Assembly (NCBI RefSeq): GCF_010015445.1 | Contig: NC_053118.1 | Span: 5,597,781 to 5,661,780, forward strand | DNA from: Perca fluviatilis | Taxonomy: Eukaryota > Chordata > Actinopteri > Perciformes > Percidae | Reading direction: 5' to 3' | DNA: 64,000 bases | Made by a program: the position numbers and the translations under genes | Shown here: positions 11,586-22,482 of the stretch, piece by piece | Position numbering within the stretch: the stretch's first letter is position 1 | Layout of the letters: each line of letters begins with the position of its first letter | The notes under the pieces: model-generated | Told to the model about the DNA's origin: nothing | Databases searched by the model: none | Seen by the model: the letters and a program-made list of their open reading frames with translations, nothing else

Positions 11586-14219
11586 GTCTAATTAAAGCTG
11601 CAAGCAGCGATGACGGGCCCTCGCTTCTTGCATCGGGGGGTACTGGCAGACGCAACATCACATGTAGACCACACATTCTAAGTTTCATGTAAATCAGAAT
11701 AACTTTTGCCAAGATACAACCGTTCGTGTTTTAACAGCCACCTACAGGAAGTTTTTCCTCTATAACTTGCGCATTGTTTTAGCTATCAAAATTATTTTGA
11801 TGACTGTTAGTCACGAGGGTCCACCGAGTCCATATCCAAGTTTTCGTGCAGATTGGACTCACAGCCCAGAAGGAGTAGGTTTCCCATACGCGATGTGAAT
11901 AATTAATCACCAAAATTCTAACAGCATCACCTAATGGCCGATTCATACATTTGGCATGGATGCTCAGGCCCCTATGCTGAACAACTGTGTCATGTTTGGT
12001 GTCAATCGGAATCAGTCTTGGTAAGATACGCAACTTCCTGTTTCAACAGCCCCCTACAGGAAGTTGGTCCTCTGTAACTTCCACATTGTGTTAGGTATCA
12101 AAATTATTTTGATAACTTTTTGTCATGAGGGTCCACCGAGTCTACGTGTACATTTTGGTGCAGATGGGACTCACGCTCTAGGAGGAGTTAAAAAAAATGT
12201 TTCGCATCTAAAGGCCGATTGACGCCATATTTGGCACACATCCTCATTGGCACATGAGGAACAACTGTCTTAAGTTTTGTGTCCATCGGAATAACCTTGT
12301 GCAAGATACAACCGTTCCTGTTTCGACACCCACTTACAGGAAGTTGGTCCTCTGTAACTTGCGCATTTTTTAGCTATTAAAATTGTTTTGATAACTTTTT
12401 GTCACGAGGGTCCTCCGAGCGTATATGCCAGTTTTCGTGCCGATCGGACTCACGCACCAGGAGTAGTTAGACAGACCCCACTAACACAGAACGTTGAGGT
12501 AACGTTGGGGAACGTTAGTTTTTGGTTCTCTAAAGGTTAGTTCGAACCAAACCAAAAACTAACGTTTAGGGAACGTTCCCTCATGGTTATAACGTTCCCT
12601 AAACGTTAGGGGAACCAACCAACTGAAACGTTCTCCTGTGGTTGTACTGTTACCTCCACACAACGTTCCCGTTTGGTTGTTTTTGGATGTTTTTGGTTGT
12701 TCTGAGTGCGGTTTTGAAATGTTTATTTAAACCAGCTCCATTTATGTTTTTGAAGTAGCATATAAAAGGTTTGGAGTCACTTGATTTAGATTCACTCAAA
12801 AATGATTGGTCTTATAAAATCTAAGTAAGATAAGCAACATAGCAAGATAATATATTTACTTTTAGGCTGAAATCAATTTTGCTAAAAACTGTACTTTTGT
12901 GCTTGATTTTGTTTTTTTAACTGTATTAAATGAAAATTCTTAAAACAAGAATCTATCGATTTTCACAACTAAGACAATTCACTTCTAACAAGTGGCTCTG
13001 TTCACTCAGTGTTTAAATCCAACCGTTACACCCCCCCGCCAGTAGGGGAAGACCGTGCCTCTGCTCTCAGGTGACCGATTCAAGTCCTGTCCTCCGGACT
13101 TCCGTTTGCGTTTGATACGATACACCCATATATGTCAATGGATACACCAACGGACAAAGAAAGAAGATTTTATTTGCTTCGCCAAACGATCTCACGAAAA
13201 AGTAAGTGAAATACGTTACAGTTTCATGATGTTATGGTTGTAATGCAATGGTTTGGGGTTTAACCGTAAGCGCTTTCCCTCGTAGTGCTTTGTTATATTC
13301 CGGTTTTGATCAGGTTGAACAAAAAAGGTTCAACAACTCACTTCAGCATTTGTTTTTCCCCTCGTTGCCATCTTGCCAGTCAAGCAGCGACTTGTTCAAA
13401 ACTTTTTATTTTTGGTAAACTCTTTGTGCACAAACAATGTTCTCAATGCTCGAGTTCATGTGTAAATCCCCTGGTGAGACTTCGTGCAAAGTTTCATGTT
13501 GTGTCGAGCCTTCTTAGTGTTTTACATATAGTGATTTTGATGCAATAAAAGTAGCCCCTAGTTCTCCCATTCAAAAGGCCATTTGACCAGAAAACGACAA
13601 TACGATCAATCTTAAAAGTGGCGTTTCCGTCCTAATTATGCTTTTAAACGAAATTTGACTCTGGTACATTCACAAAAAGATCCTAAGTTGCATTTTGGCG
13701 AGAGTTACGCTTTAAATGGACTGCATATATATTGCGCTTTGTTTGCTGCTGTGCACGACGTGTATGCTTTGCCGCATTGTATGTTTTGTGTCATCCTGTT
13801 AACCTGCTTGCATTGTTGTTACAAATAAGACATACCAGCTCTTTCAATTAGTTTTAGTGTACAGTACATACATGATAGCCATTACAATCAGTCATTTTAG
13901 GCAAGTCACTCGGCGGCCACCTTGCAACGTACTTTGGGCAGTTATCGGCAAGCTATTTTCCTATTTAAGTGAATGGGGAAGCATACAGGAAGAGACGGAA
14001 TATGTGTAGGCTACACAGCTACCATACTGGCTTTACAAACTAGCCCCATGCATTTCTATGGATGCTGTGTCTCCCAATTAGAAAGTCTCTGGGCTACAAT
14101 GCAAAAGTCCTGAGAAATACCGTCACATACAATGTTTATGTGGTAATGTTTGTTTACACTGTATAAATTCAAATTGTATTTTTTTCAATCAGTACAAATT
14201 GTATGGTCTTTTATTTCAG

Positions 14220-15286
14220 ATGACTTTGGTCCATAAGCAAGAAAGCATTCCAGGACGGAGCGTGTGTCTGGAAGCCCTGTCTGTAAGTTGAATACATGCA
14301 TTTAAGAAACCAGAGTCATATTCCTACCATGGAACTACTGACCCTCAACCTGGTGCTTATCATGTGACTGTTCTGATGTGTTTGTCTCTTCCTGCCTTTT
14401 TTCAGGTCAGTAGACATCACTGCCTCCACACTTGTAAGTTTTTTTTTTTGCAATTGTCTAATGTAACAGAGTAGTTATGCAATGGCATTTGCAAGAAACC
14501 TACCATAAATGAACTGACCAATATTCATATCTACTTTCTTTTTAGATGAGTCAACACCACACAGGAAACCAGCTGGTTGCCCAGAGCTGGATGGGTGTAT
14601 TCTAACGCAAGCTCGGCCTGCCACTTCATCTTGGGACCCAGTTGAAGGTACAGTGGCTTTTGCATAACTTAAATTATAACAGAACTGACTTCTCTTACAA
14701 AATGAGATTGTACAAGCTCTCCACTTTGTTCCACGTGTATAATTTGTATTTCAATATGTTTTACAGCAACTTTTCCTGACAAGCCCGGAGGTTCGACCGG
14801 AGGTACTGCCATCCGTCGCATGCTACGGCGAGTGGCAACCAATGATCTTCTAAAACAGTATATCCTGCGGGGCAGAAAAGGAAAGAATGCCTTCCAGGAC
14901 CTGACGATCTGCAGGGTTATAACAGGCAGGTGTTACTTTATTGTTCACATCAGTATTATGCTTAGCTTGGCTAATAAAAGGTTTTAATTTGACTTGTAAC
15001 GTTGCTTCATTTTGACTTCTACTCTAGCGGTCTCCCAGAAAAACTTCCCCGCGCTGACTGCAGCAGACACGGAGGACTTGATTGGTGCTGAAGTTTGCCC
15101 CACACAGACGGTAAATTGAAATTCTTTTGTGATGTTAATAATAATCATAATAATCAAAAACTATCAATATTTGTGATCAGAATAAAAACAGGGTTGTTAG
15201 TCAGTCAATTTGTCTTGCTTTTGTTAATGTGTTTATTCTTAGTATGACATATCAAACTTTTGTTTCTTTCTTTTTAGGTCAGCTGA
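14220..15286 (+). CDS. DUF4806-like protein gene, six exons, inside a transposon
   Basis: Predicted exons 14220-14282, 14406-14433, 14546-14647, 14767-14925, 15028-15110 and 15278-15286 give about 147 residues without a stop. Phases agree at every junction. Acceptors are strong (TTTATTTCAG, CTTTTTTCAG, CTTTTTAG, GTTTTACAG) and most donors are GTAAGT-like. The intron after 14925 must use a GC donor (CAG|GCAGGT); the nearby GT at 14930 would shift the frame. Residues about 75-140 read GGTAIRRMLRRVATNDLLKQ, then GRKGKNAFQDL, CRVITAVSQ and ADTEDLIG, the pattern I know from DUF4806 domains (GG...RRiL...GrkGKkaF..L...I..AV). The start is uncertain: an upstream exon-like frame ending at 13201 (donor GTAAGT) is in phase but has no ATG, so ATG 14220 is my choice. 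Function of DUF4806 is unknown. A degraded LINE tail forms the 3' UTR. Confidence 0.6.
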
Positions 15287-15309
15287 GAAGGACTGAGCCT
15301 TCAAAACCA

Positions 15310-15660
15310 TGGAGCTCTATTTTTATTTTTTTTGCAGAAGCAAGAGCTGTTGGCCATCTTCTACACTGCTGCCATCCTCCTGCCTCCTCCCCTCTGGCTG
15401 GCGCTACAGATCCCTGCACACAAATCAACCAGACACAAGAACAGCTTCATTCCCACTGCCATCACTCTCCTGAACTGCTGATAAGTGGGCTCATCCCCAC
15501 TTTGGCCATTCACCTACACATTACATACATTATCATTCCAATATGCATGTTGCACAATACATTTGCACTATTACTTTGCACTCTACATCTTTATCTATTT
15601 TGTATTTTGTTTATTCTTCTTTGTATATTGTATATTAAAGTTTTAAATCCCATCAAGTTT
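15310..15660 (+). repeat. LINE 3'-end fragment in the 3' UTR of the DUF4806 gene
   Basis: One frame reads a degenerate LINE ORF2 C-terminus, with HKNSFIPTAITLLN at about 15437-15477, the hallmark ending of L2/Rex1-like LINEs. A T-rich tail follows, ending near a TATATTAAAG possible poly(A) signal. Confidence 0.55.
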
Positions 15661-17193
15661 GCCTGTTCATTCATTCCTGCTAATATATAATAATTCATTC
15701 CTGCTCATGCAGACGGTTTAAAGTAATAATAAAATTAGTATCATTGTTGTTAAAGTTTGTTAAAGGTTAGGGGAATGTAAAAAAGAACGTTAGGGGAACG
15801 TTCCCTGAAGGTTGCAATGTTAGGGGAACGTTCTCTAAAGGTTGCAACGTTAGGGGAATGTTCTCTAAAGGTTGCAACGTTCTGGGAACGTTCTGACAAT
15901 GTTCGGTGCACGTTTGATGTAACCAAAAACGAACGTTCCCAGAACGTTCAAGCAACTTTCCATAATAACGAAAACACAACGAAAACACAACCAAACCTAA
16001 CCTTCAGGTAACGTTCGCGCAACCAAAAACGAACGTTCCCAGAACATTCTGGGAACCAAAAATTGTTAGCTGGGGAGTAGGTTTCCCATATATCAATATT
16101 TTGCTGATTAATTAAAAAAAATTCAAACAGCGCCATCTAATGGCAGATTGCTGCCAAGTTTGGCACAGATGCTAAACAGGCCATAAGGAACAACCTTGTC
16201 AGGTTTCGGGGCAATCGGCATAATTGTTGTCAAGATAACGCAACTTCCTGTTTAGACAGGAAGTTGCTATAACTTGCGCATTTTTTCAACTATCAAAATT
16301 CTCTGGATAACTTTTCGTCATGAGGGTCAACAGATACTACCTGCAAAGATTCAAGAAGCTTGAAATCACGGCCTAGGACGAGTTCGAAAGAATGTAAAAC
16401 ATCTGAAAAATGCATAATTAAAAATGGCCGCCTTCCGGTTGGTGAAATATGTCCGCAATGATAAGAGCAATATGGGTATTAAATCTGGTGAAGATCGGAG
16501 CAACTATGTCCAAGTTAAGGCCTTCCACGCCTCAGGGGGCGCTATGGAGCCCGCTTACAGGTATGGGCGAAATCGCTGTAGAGTCTCGCAAAGCTCCCAG
16601 GTGTTTATGTGGGCGCCAATTTTTGTGAGTTTTCGTATATATTGAGGCCATCAAAAATGTGCCCAAGGGCTAAAACCAATTAGGGGGTGCTATAGAGCAA
16701 CCATACCACTCCCAATCCTAAATGTGTATTCAGATGAAAGAGTTTAATATTCTGCACATGGCTGCAAAATTTTAAGAGTTTTCGTGCATCCTAAAGTCCT
16801 CAAACAAGTGTTCGTAAAATGAAATTTTTTGCACGAAAACCAAAATTTCAGAAATTTTAGAATTTTGTTATTTTTTCTAAAAATAGCACCATGGAGTTCA
16901 AGATGAGACCTATGTTCCCTCAAAAGTTGGTATATTAACTTATTACTTTTTTCGGAACTAAGGCGCACGTTAGGGAGCGCTATGGAGCCCCCTGGCAATG
17001 CCCGAGCCCATTCACTACAGAACTTTGCAATTTTCACCAGTTGTGACGTGTGAAATTTTTTGTGAGTTTTCATGCATGCTAACCCCCTCAAAAATGCGAT
17101 GAAGGACTCGGAAAAATAATAATCTGACGAAAAACAATAGGTTCCTTCGCACTTTCAGTGCAAGGCACCGTTGGGGCCTTGCACTTTCGTGCT

Positions 17194-17317
17194 CGGGCCC
17201 TAATAATAATCTGACGAAAAACAATAGGTTTCTTCGCACTTTCAGTTTCCTGTATTCATATAAAAGTATTGTTTTTTTAAATGGAGTCTGGTGGATTTAG
17301 GGCTAGTGACCTCAGAG
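17194..17317. other. junction of unit D terminus and piggyBac relic
   Basis: Contains a second short copy of the unit D terminal sequence, then 40 bp without identity, before piggyBac-like coding starts near 17318. Confidence 0.4.
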
Positions 17318-18843
17318 CTGCCTCTGGCGCCCATACGAGACGTGTGGGACGAGTGGGCGCAGCGGCTGCCTCGCCTCTACAACCCAGGCCCGGACGTGAC
17401 CATGAACGAGCAGCTGGTTCTCTTTCGAGGTGGGAGTGCAGGATAAAACGGTTGTCCTTCAAATTCCCTCTGCACGCAATAAATAGATCAGAGCCCATCA
17501 GAGAGTTGCCAGACTGACCCTCTGGGGTGCGCGTGTAGTTTGCTGCCTGTATGTCGTGTTGTGTAGGCTAATTTGTTTGCTCTTTTCACCGTGGCACCAT
17601 GGTCTTGTGTGGGTTTTAGCTTTGTTTTGCGCCGTTTCTTTTTGTCTACCTCATAGTTTAGAATGCTTTTGTGTGTGTGTGCGCACACGGATGTTTTTAA
17701 AGATTTTCTTTTTCTTTTTGTTATCCTTGTTCATTTTTATCTTCTTCTTGTTCTCATTTCATCTCTTCACTCTTATTAGGCTCCCTCCGAGTCCTTTCCC
17801 TGTGACCTTGTCATTCTCCTTCTTCTTCTTCTTCACGTCCAACAACAACAACAACGACAACGACACTGACGACAACAAGGTCGATGCTCCTTCCGCCAGT
17901 ACATACCCAGCAAGCCCAGCAAGTATGGATTCAAGGTGTGGGCGGCCTGCGACGCCGTGTCCAGCTAAGGTTGGAATATGCAAGTCTACACGGGCAAGTC
18001 TGTGAGCGGCATAGGCGTAATTCTATGGGGGGACAGGGGGACACGTCCCCCCCAATATTCAAATAAGGACAATTTGTCCCTCCCAATATTTGATCATACT
18101 GTATGATTATGCAGGCAATATCGATGTGATTGCAAATACTTCTTTCTTTCCAGCTCCGAAAATATAAAATCCCGGCCGGTCCATTTCCCAAATCCATTCG
18201 ACTTGCCTTACACTATACATTAACAAAACCTATTTCTCCTGAAATCCATGTCATGTTTTCCCTATACCTTTAGTAGCTCGTGCACCGTCAGTGAGTTAGG
18301 AAAAACCAAACAGAAGAAGAGTTAGGAGCGCGAAATCTGACAGACATTTGGCACATATCTATGAATGGTAAATATCCTGTATTTGGCTGACATAATCCCT
18401 TAGATAACGATCAGGTGAATTTCACTAGAATTTCGAATTGTAGAATTTGTGAATTTCGACTGTAATACTATACAGCTTGTATGAATGGGAGGGACTATTG
18501 ACAAGCTAGCTGACAGCTAGCTAACGTTACTGTATAGCTATATACAGTAACGTAGTAACGTAAGTAGCTAGCTGTCGGCTATATATACACGCTGTATATA
18601 TACACGCTAGCATGTAGCCTGGCTTTAAAGCAAACTAGGATAGCGGTCAGTGACAGGCTTGTCAAATGTACTGTACGTCTGTACCAAACCCAGTTTTGAC
18701 AACTAACGTTAGCGTTTTGGGCCACGTTCCTGTTCTCCGAATTGGGTTATTATCTAGCAAGTTATTTTAGAGTCCTGCCATTTGTTCTTTCTTACTTCAC
18801 CATTTTCATCCCTTGCTGTTATATTTCACAGTAGTGGCCAAAA

Positions 18844-21800
18844 ATGAACAAGAGAAAGACTGCAGCAGCTGACATCCGTAATTTCTTTGGAAAGAAAAAG
18901 AAAGTAAGTTTCTGGAGATTTTAGGCATTTTTAACAGAGATTTAATTAATTTAATGTTCTAAGGTAGGCCTACAGGACACCAGACTGACATTAATAGCTC
19001 TTAACTGACATTCATTGTGAGTGAATGTAACGTTATAGGGTAAGATGTGGTAACAAGCCGCCCCTAAGAATGTTTAATTGCTGAAACAAAAAAGCAAAGT
19101 TTAGAGGAAAAAGAATATGTGGATCATGGCCATTCTTATGAGAATTATGAAGGGAAAAAGATGTTTAGATTTTTAGATTTTTTTAAGTATTGGGATAATC
19201 TCTAGACCAGTGGATTATTTAAGGCTGTCGTAATTGTGCATTCAAAACAAAGATATAGCTCTACTTATTGAAATGTTTTAAAAATATGAAACAATTACAT
19301 AAATTTATCACAAAATAATTTGGTGGGAATATCTACATAAATTGTCATTAGACAAAGGACAATTTTAATTGTGCATGATCAGTGCCAGCCAGGGAAAGTG
19401 TTGTGGGATAAAATTGGTGACATGTTGTGGGAAATAAATGTGAAATAAAGGAGGGGGACAGTTACCCCCGAGGCTCTTACCAAAATATGTTTGTCTGACT
19501 GTATTATTTGACTCATCCAGCAGAGCGAGGTTTCAGCAAGAGGCAGAGAATCAGACGGATGTGAGTGAGTAGGGTGGACGGCTGAGGTGAGTGACAAATG
19601 GTATACTGTAGATACTTAAGCAAAAATGCACAAGGAGTTGTAGTAAATGGCCAAATATAACATGGCTAAGAGCTATTCTTAGCATGATGCATCATGGAGT
19701 GTCTGGATACAGCATTTAGCTCTGGTATATTGGCCATATATCCGACACCCTGAGACACCTCATTGCTGTAATAAACCAGTTTCCATAACAAATAGTGCAT
19801 TAAAAATAGATAACATATCATACCTGTGGTATACAGTCTCTTATACCACGGGTTTAAATCCGCCAAATAGCACTCAGGATTCAAACCACCCAGTTTATGT
19901 TACAAAATAGCACTTTGGACCTGTTTAGTGCAACTTTTATGGTTGTCAATGTTAGGTGATCTATTGTGTAGCCTACTGTCTAATAGTACAGTACAGATAT
20001 CAGATATCAGAAAGTTTTGATGTTACTCATTTTGAATTACAGGTAGTGCAGAGTGACTTCAGTGTAGGTGACAGCAGGCAGGAAGAACAGGTAGCAACAG
20101 AAGAGCTTGGAAATACCCCAAATGAGCCAGATGTCCAGACAAGAGTAGATGAGAACAGGCTAGATGAACAGGCATCAGCAGAGGAGCTAGGACATACCCC
20201 GAACCAGCCAAATGTCAAGACCATCCCAACACAAGTTCTTGCCGACAAAACTCTGTCTTTCCAGGAGAGGTGGTTCCGTGAAAATCCCTGGCTACATTAC
20301 GCCCAATGCGCGCAAGGCAGTTCTGTGCTTTTACTGCTGTAGGGCATTCAGAGGCAAGAAGCCAAAAATTACTACAAAGGCTGACTCTGCATTTATTAAT
20401 GTTGGATTCAAGAATTGGAGGAAGGCTGTTGAAAAATTTGAAAATCATGGGAAAAGCCAGAGCCATAAACATGCAGTGACCACGTACATACATGAAGCCC
20501 AACCAATCACTGCAACATTATCTTGTGCACAAAAGAAACAACAAGAACAAGCCAGGGAAAACCTTTTGAAGATAGTTGGTGGCATACAGTATTTGGCGAG
20601 GCAGGGCAATGCTTTCAGAGGTCATGAGCAGAATGAAGGAAACTTTAAACAGCTACTTCAGTACAAGGCAGAGGATGATCCCAAGCTGGCCTCCTGGCTT
20701 GCAGGGAAACAGAATTTTACAAGTCCAATGATCCAAAACGAAATAATTCAGATAATAAGTAACTCTATTATCAAAGAAATAGCACAGGAAGTACAACATT
20801 TGCCTGTAGTGCAATATTCTTTGATCATTGATGGAACTCAAGATATTGCTGGGATAGAGCAAGAGTGCATATGTATAAGGTATGTAGGTGAAGATCTAGA
20901 TCCTAGAGAAGAGTTTGTAGGGCTGTATGAAACTAACTCCACAACTGGAGAGAGCATTGCTAAAGTTGCCACTGACGTCATGCTCCGACTGAACTTGCCC
21001 ATCTCACAGTTGAGAGGGCAGACATACGATGGTGCAGCCAACATGTCCGGTAAGGTACAGGGAGTACAGGCTCTCTTGAGAAGTTTGAAGTTTGAAATAA
21101 TTTATTGTCCCCGTGGGGAAATTAGGTTGCAGCAGAAATCACATCATAAGGCATTTAAACACAATCCAACAAATAACAAAGAGAAAGACAAAACACTGTG
21201 GTCCACACTGCATAAACCTTGTAGCACAGATGACTATTTCAGCTTCATCGGTTGTCAGGAACTCGCTCGACGCGGTCAATGAATTAGGAAGCTTTTCTAA
21301 CCAGTCTGGAAAATTTAAATCAATTTTCAGTGAAATAGCTAAATCTAATAGTGTAAGGTCTACCTCCCTGAAACCATTATGTCCCACTAGATGGACCGTA
21401 CGCACACCAGCCATCCAGTCTGTGCTCAGTCAGTATGACAGTGTGCTCACATCACTTGAAGAGATGGTGAACTGTAGTGTGAGGGAGACTGCATCCAGGG
21501 CTAATGGACTTCATGAGGTGTTCCTCAAAGGAAACACAGTCTTGGGGCTTAAGATGGCTGCAGATGTCATGTCAGCCCTAGAAACCCTGAATACCTCCCT
21601 TCAGAGTAGACGGCAGACAATCTCTGGTATGATGCTGGCTGTGGAGCATGTCAAAAGACATTTGGAGAACAGAAGAACAGAAGAGCATTTCGAAGGATTG
21701 TATGTGCAAGCCCAAGACATTGCCTCATCATTAGACCTGGTGCCCATCAAGATGCCCCATATCCGCTGCCCTCCAAAACGATTATCTGGACCAGCTGAGC

Positions 21801-22482
21801 CACATATTCACCCCTCTGCAGAGTCATTCTACAGAAGCCACTATTTCAACATGCTTGACACAGCTGCTCGGCAGCTTACACAGCGCTTTGATGAGCCGGG
21901 TATTCATACACTCGGACGTTTGGAGAAGGTCCTTATCAGCGGAGAGATGGATGATATCATCAAGAGCTACCCAGAGTTGGACCAAGTAGCTCTAAAGGTA
22001 AGGTTGCAAATGCATAGGGTCCAAAGAATGTATTATTTGTATAGTACAGACAGTAAATATATGGTCACAGTTATGTTTAGTATAAAAAGTCATACAATTA
22101 TTTTTATTGATTCATTTTTAATTTCGTCTTGCAGGTGCAGTTTCGATGCTGAAGTCCACCTATCAGTACAGCAACTGTGGGGATGTGGTGGACCTGCTAA
22201 AGACCATGGTGCCTGAGGTCAGGAGTCTTTTTAAACAAGTAGTAGACACTCCTAAGACTTTTGCTTGTAGTTCCTGCTTCTTCATCACAGGCTGAACGAA
22301 GCTTCAGTGCTTTGAGAAGGCTAAAAACCTGGCTGAGAACCAATATGACGCAAAAGAGGTTGAACCATGTAGCTGTGTGCCATGTGCACAAGATAGGTTT
22401 GGACAGAATTGATAGAAAACAAGTCTGCAAAAGCTTAATAGCCATGAGTGACATCCGCAAGAATGTGTTTGGATCATTTTAA
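18844..22482 (+). pseudogene. hAT transposase, TTF zinc finger / DUF4371 / hAT C-terminal dimerisation
   Basis: Exon 1 (18844-18903) encodes MNKRKTAAADIRNFFGKKKK, an N-terminal motif common in ZMYM-like hATs. Exon 2 starts at 20043 in phase with an acidic region, then SFQERWF..NPWLHY and LCFYCCRAF (TTF-type finger). A 1-bp shift lies near 20300. The RNase H-like core follows: SLIIDGTQDIAG, FVGLYE, QTYDGAANMSG. A ~90-bp LINE tail insertion at about 21085-21177 shifts the frame. It resumes with HCGPHCINLVAQMTISASS, LCPTRWTVR and, after an intron (21998-22134), two more shifts before SSQAERSFSALRRLKTWLR and QKRLNHVAVCHVH at 22270-22400, the hAT dimerisation domain. Stop at 22480, overlapping AATAAA. 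It cannot make a functional transposase. Confidence 0.85.
21085..21177 (-). repeat. short LINE 3'-tail insertion inside hAT coding region
   Basis: AATTTATTGTCCCCGTGGGG-like sequence (about 21096-21115), then AATTAGGTTGCAGCAGAAAT, is a common fish LINE 3' end in reverse orientation. It breaks the hAT frame between QALLRSLK and HCGPHC. Confidence 0.55.

Larger units (their letters stand above)
12467..16073 (+). mobile_element. AACGTT-rich transposon carrying a spliced gene
   Basis: Both ends (12480-12700 and 15766-16073) are dense in AACGTTCC/GGAACGTT, in opposite orientations, and share CTAACA and TTTTTGGTT subterminal words. GGAGTAG occurs at 12460-12466 and 16074-16080, a likely target duplication. 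Removing the 3.6 kb restores a continuous unit D sequence. The interior holds a multi-exon gene (14220-15286). No transposase is recognisable, so the superfamily is unknown. Confidence 0.65.
11586..17193 (+). repeat. AAGCTGC element, unit D, split by an AACGTT element
   Basis: It starts TAATTAAAGCTGCAAGCAGC and ends near 17193 at GTGCTCGGGCCCTAA. Its body is diverged from A-C and has three internal repeats around CAACTTCCTGTTT. The 12467-16073 element interrupts it exactly between CAGGAGTAG and AGTAGGTTTCCC. A partial second terminus (TCTGACGAAAAACAATAGG) repeats at about 17206-17230. Confidence 0.65.

Noticed and set aside
13132..13201. First coding exon of the DUF4806-like gene starting at ATG 13132
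   Set aside because: Its phase at the GTAAGT donor produces a stop in the next exon; at best it is an untranslated or alternative exon.
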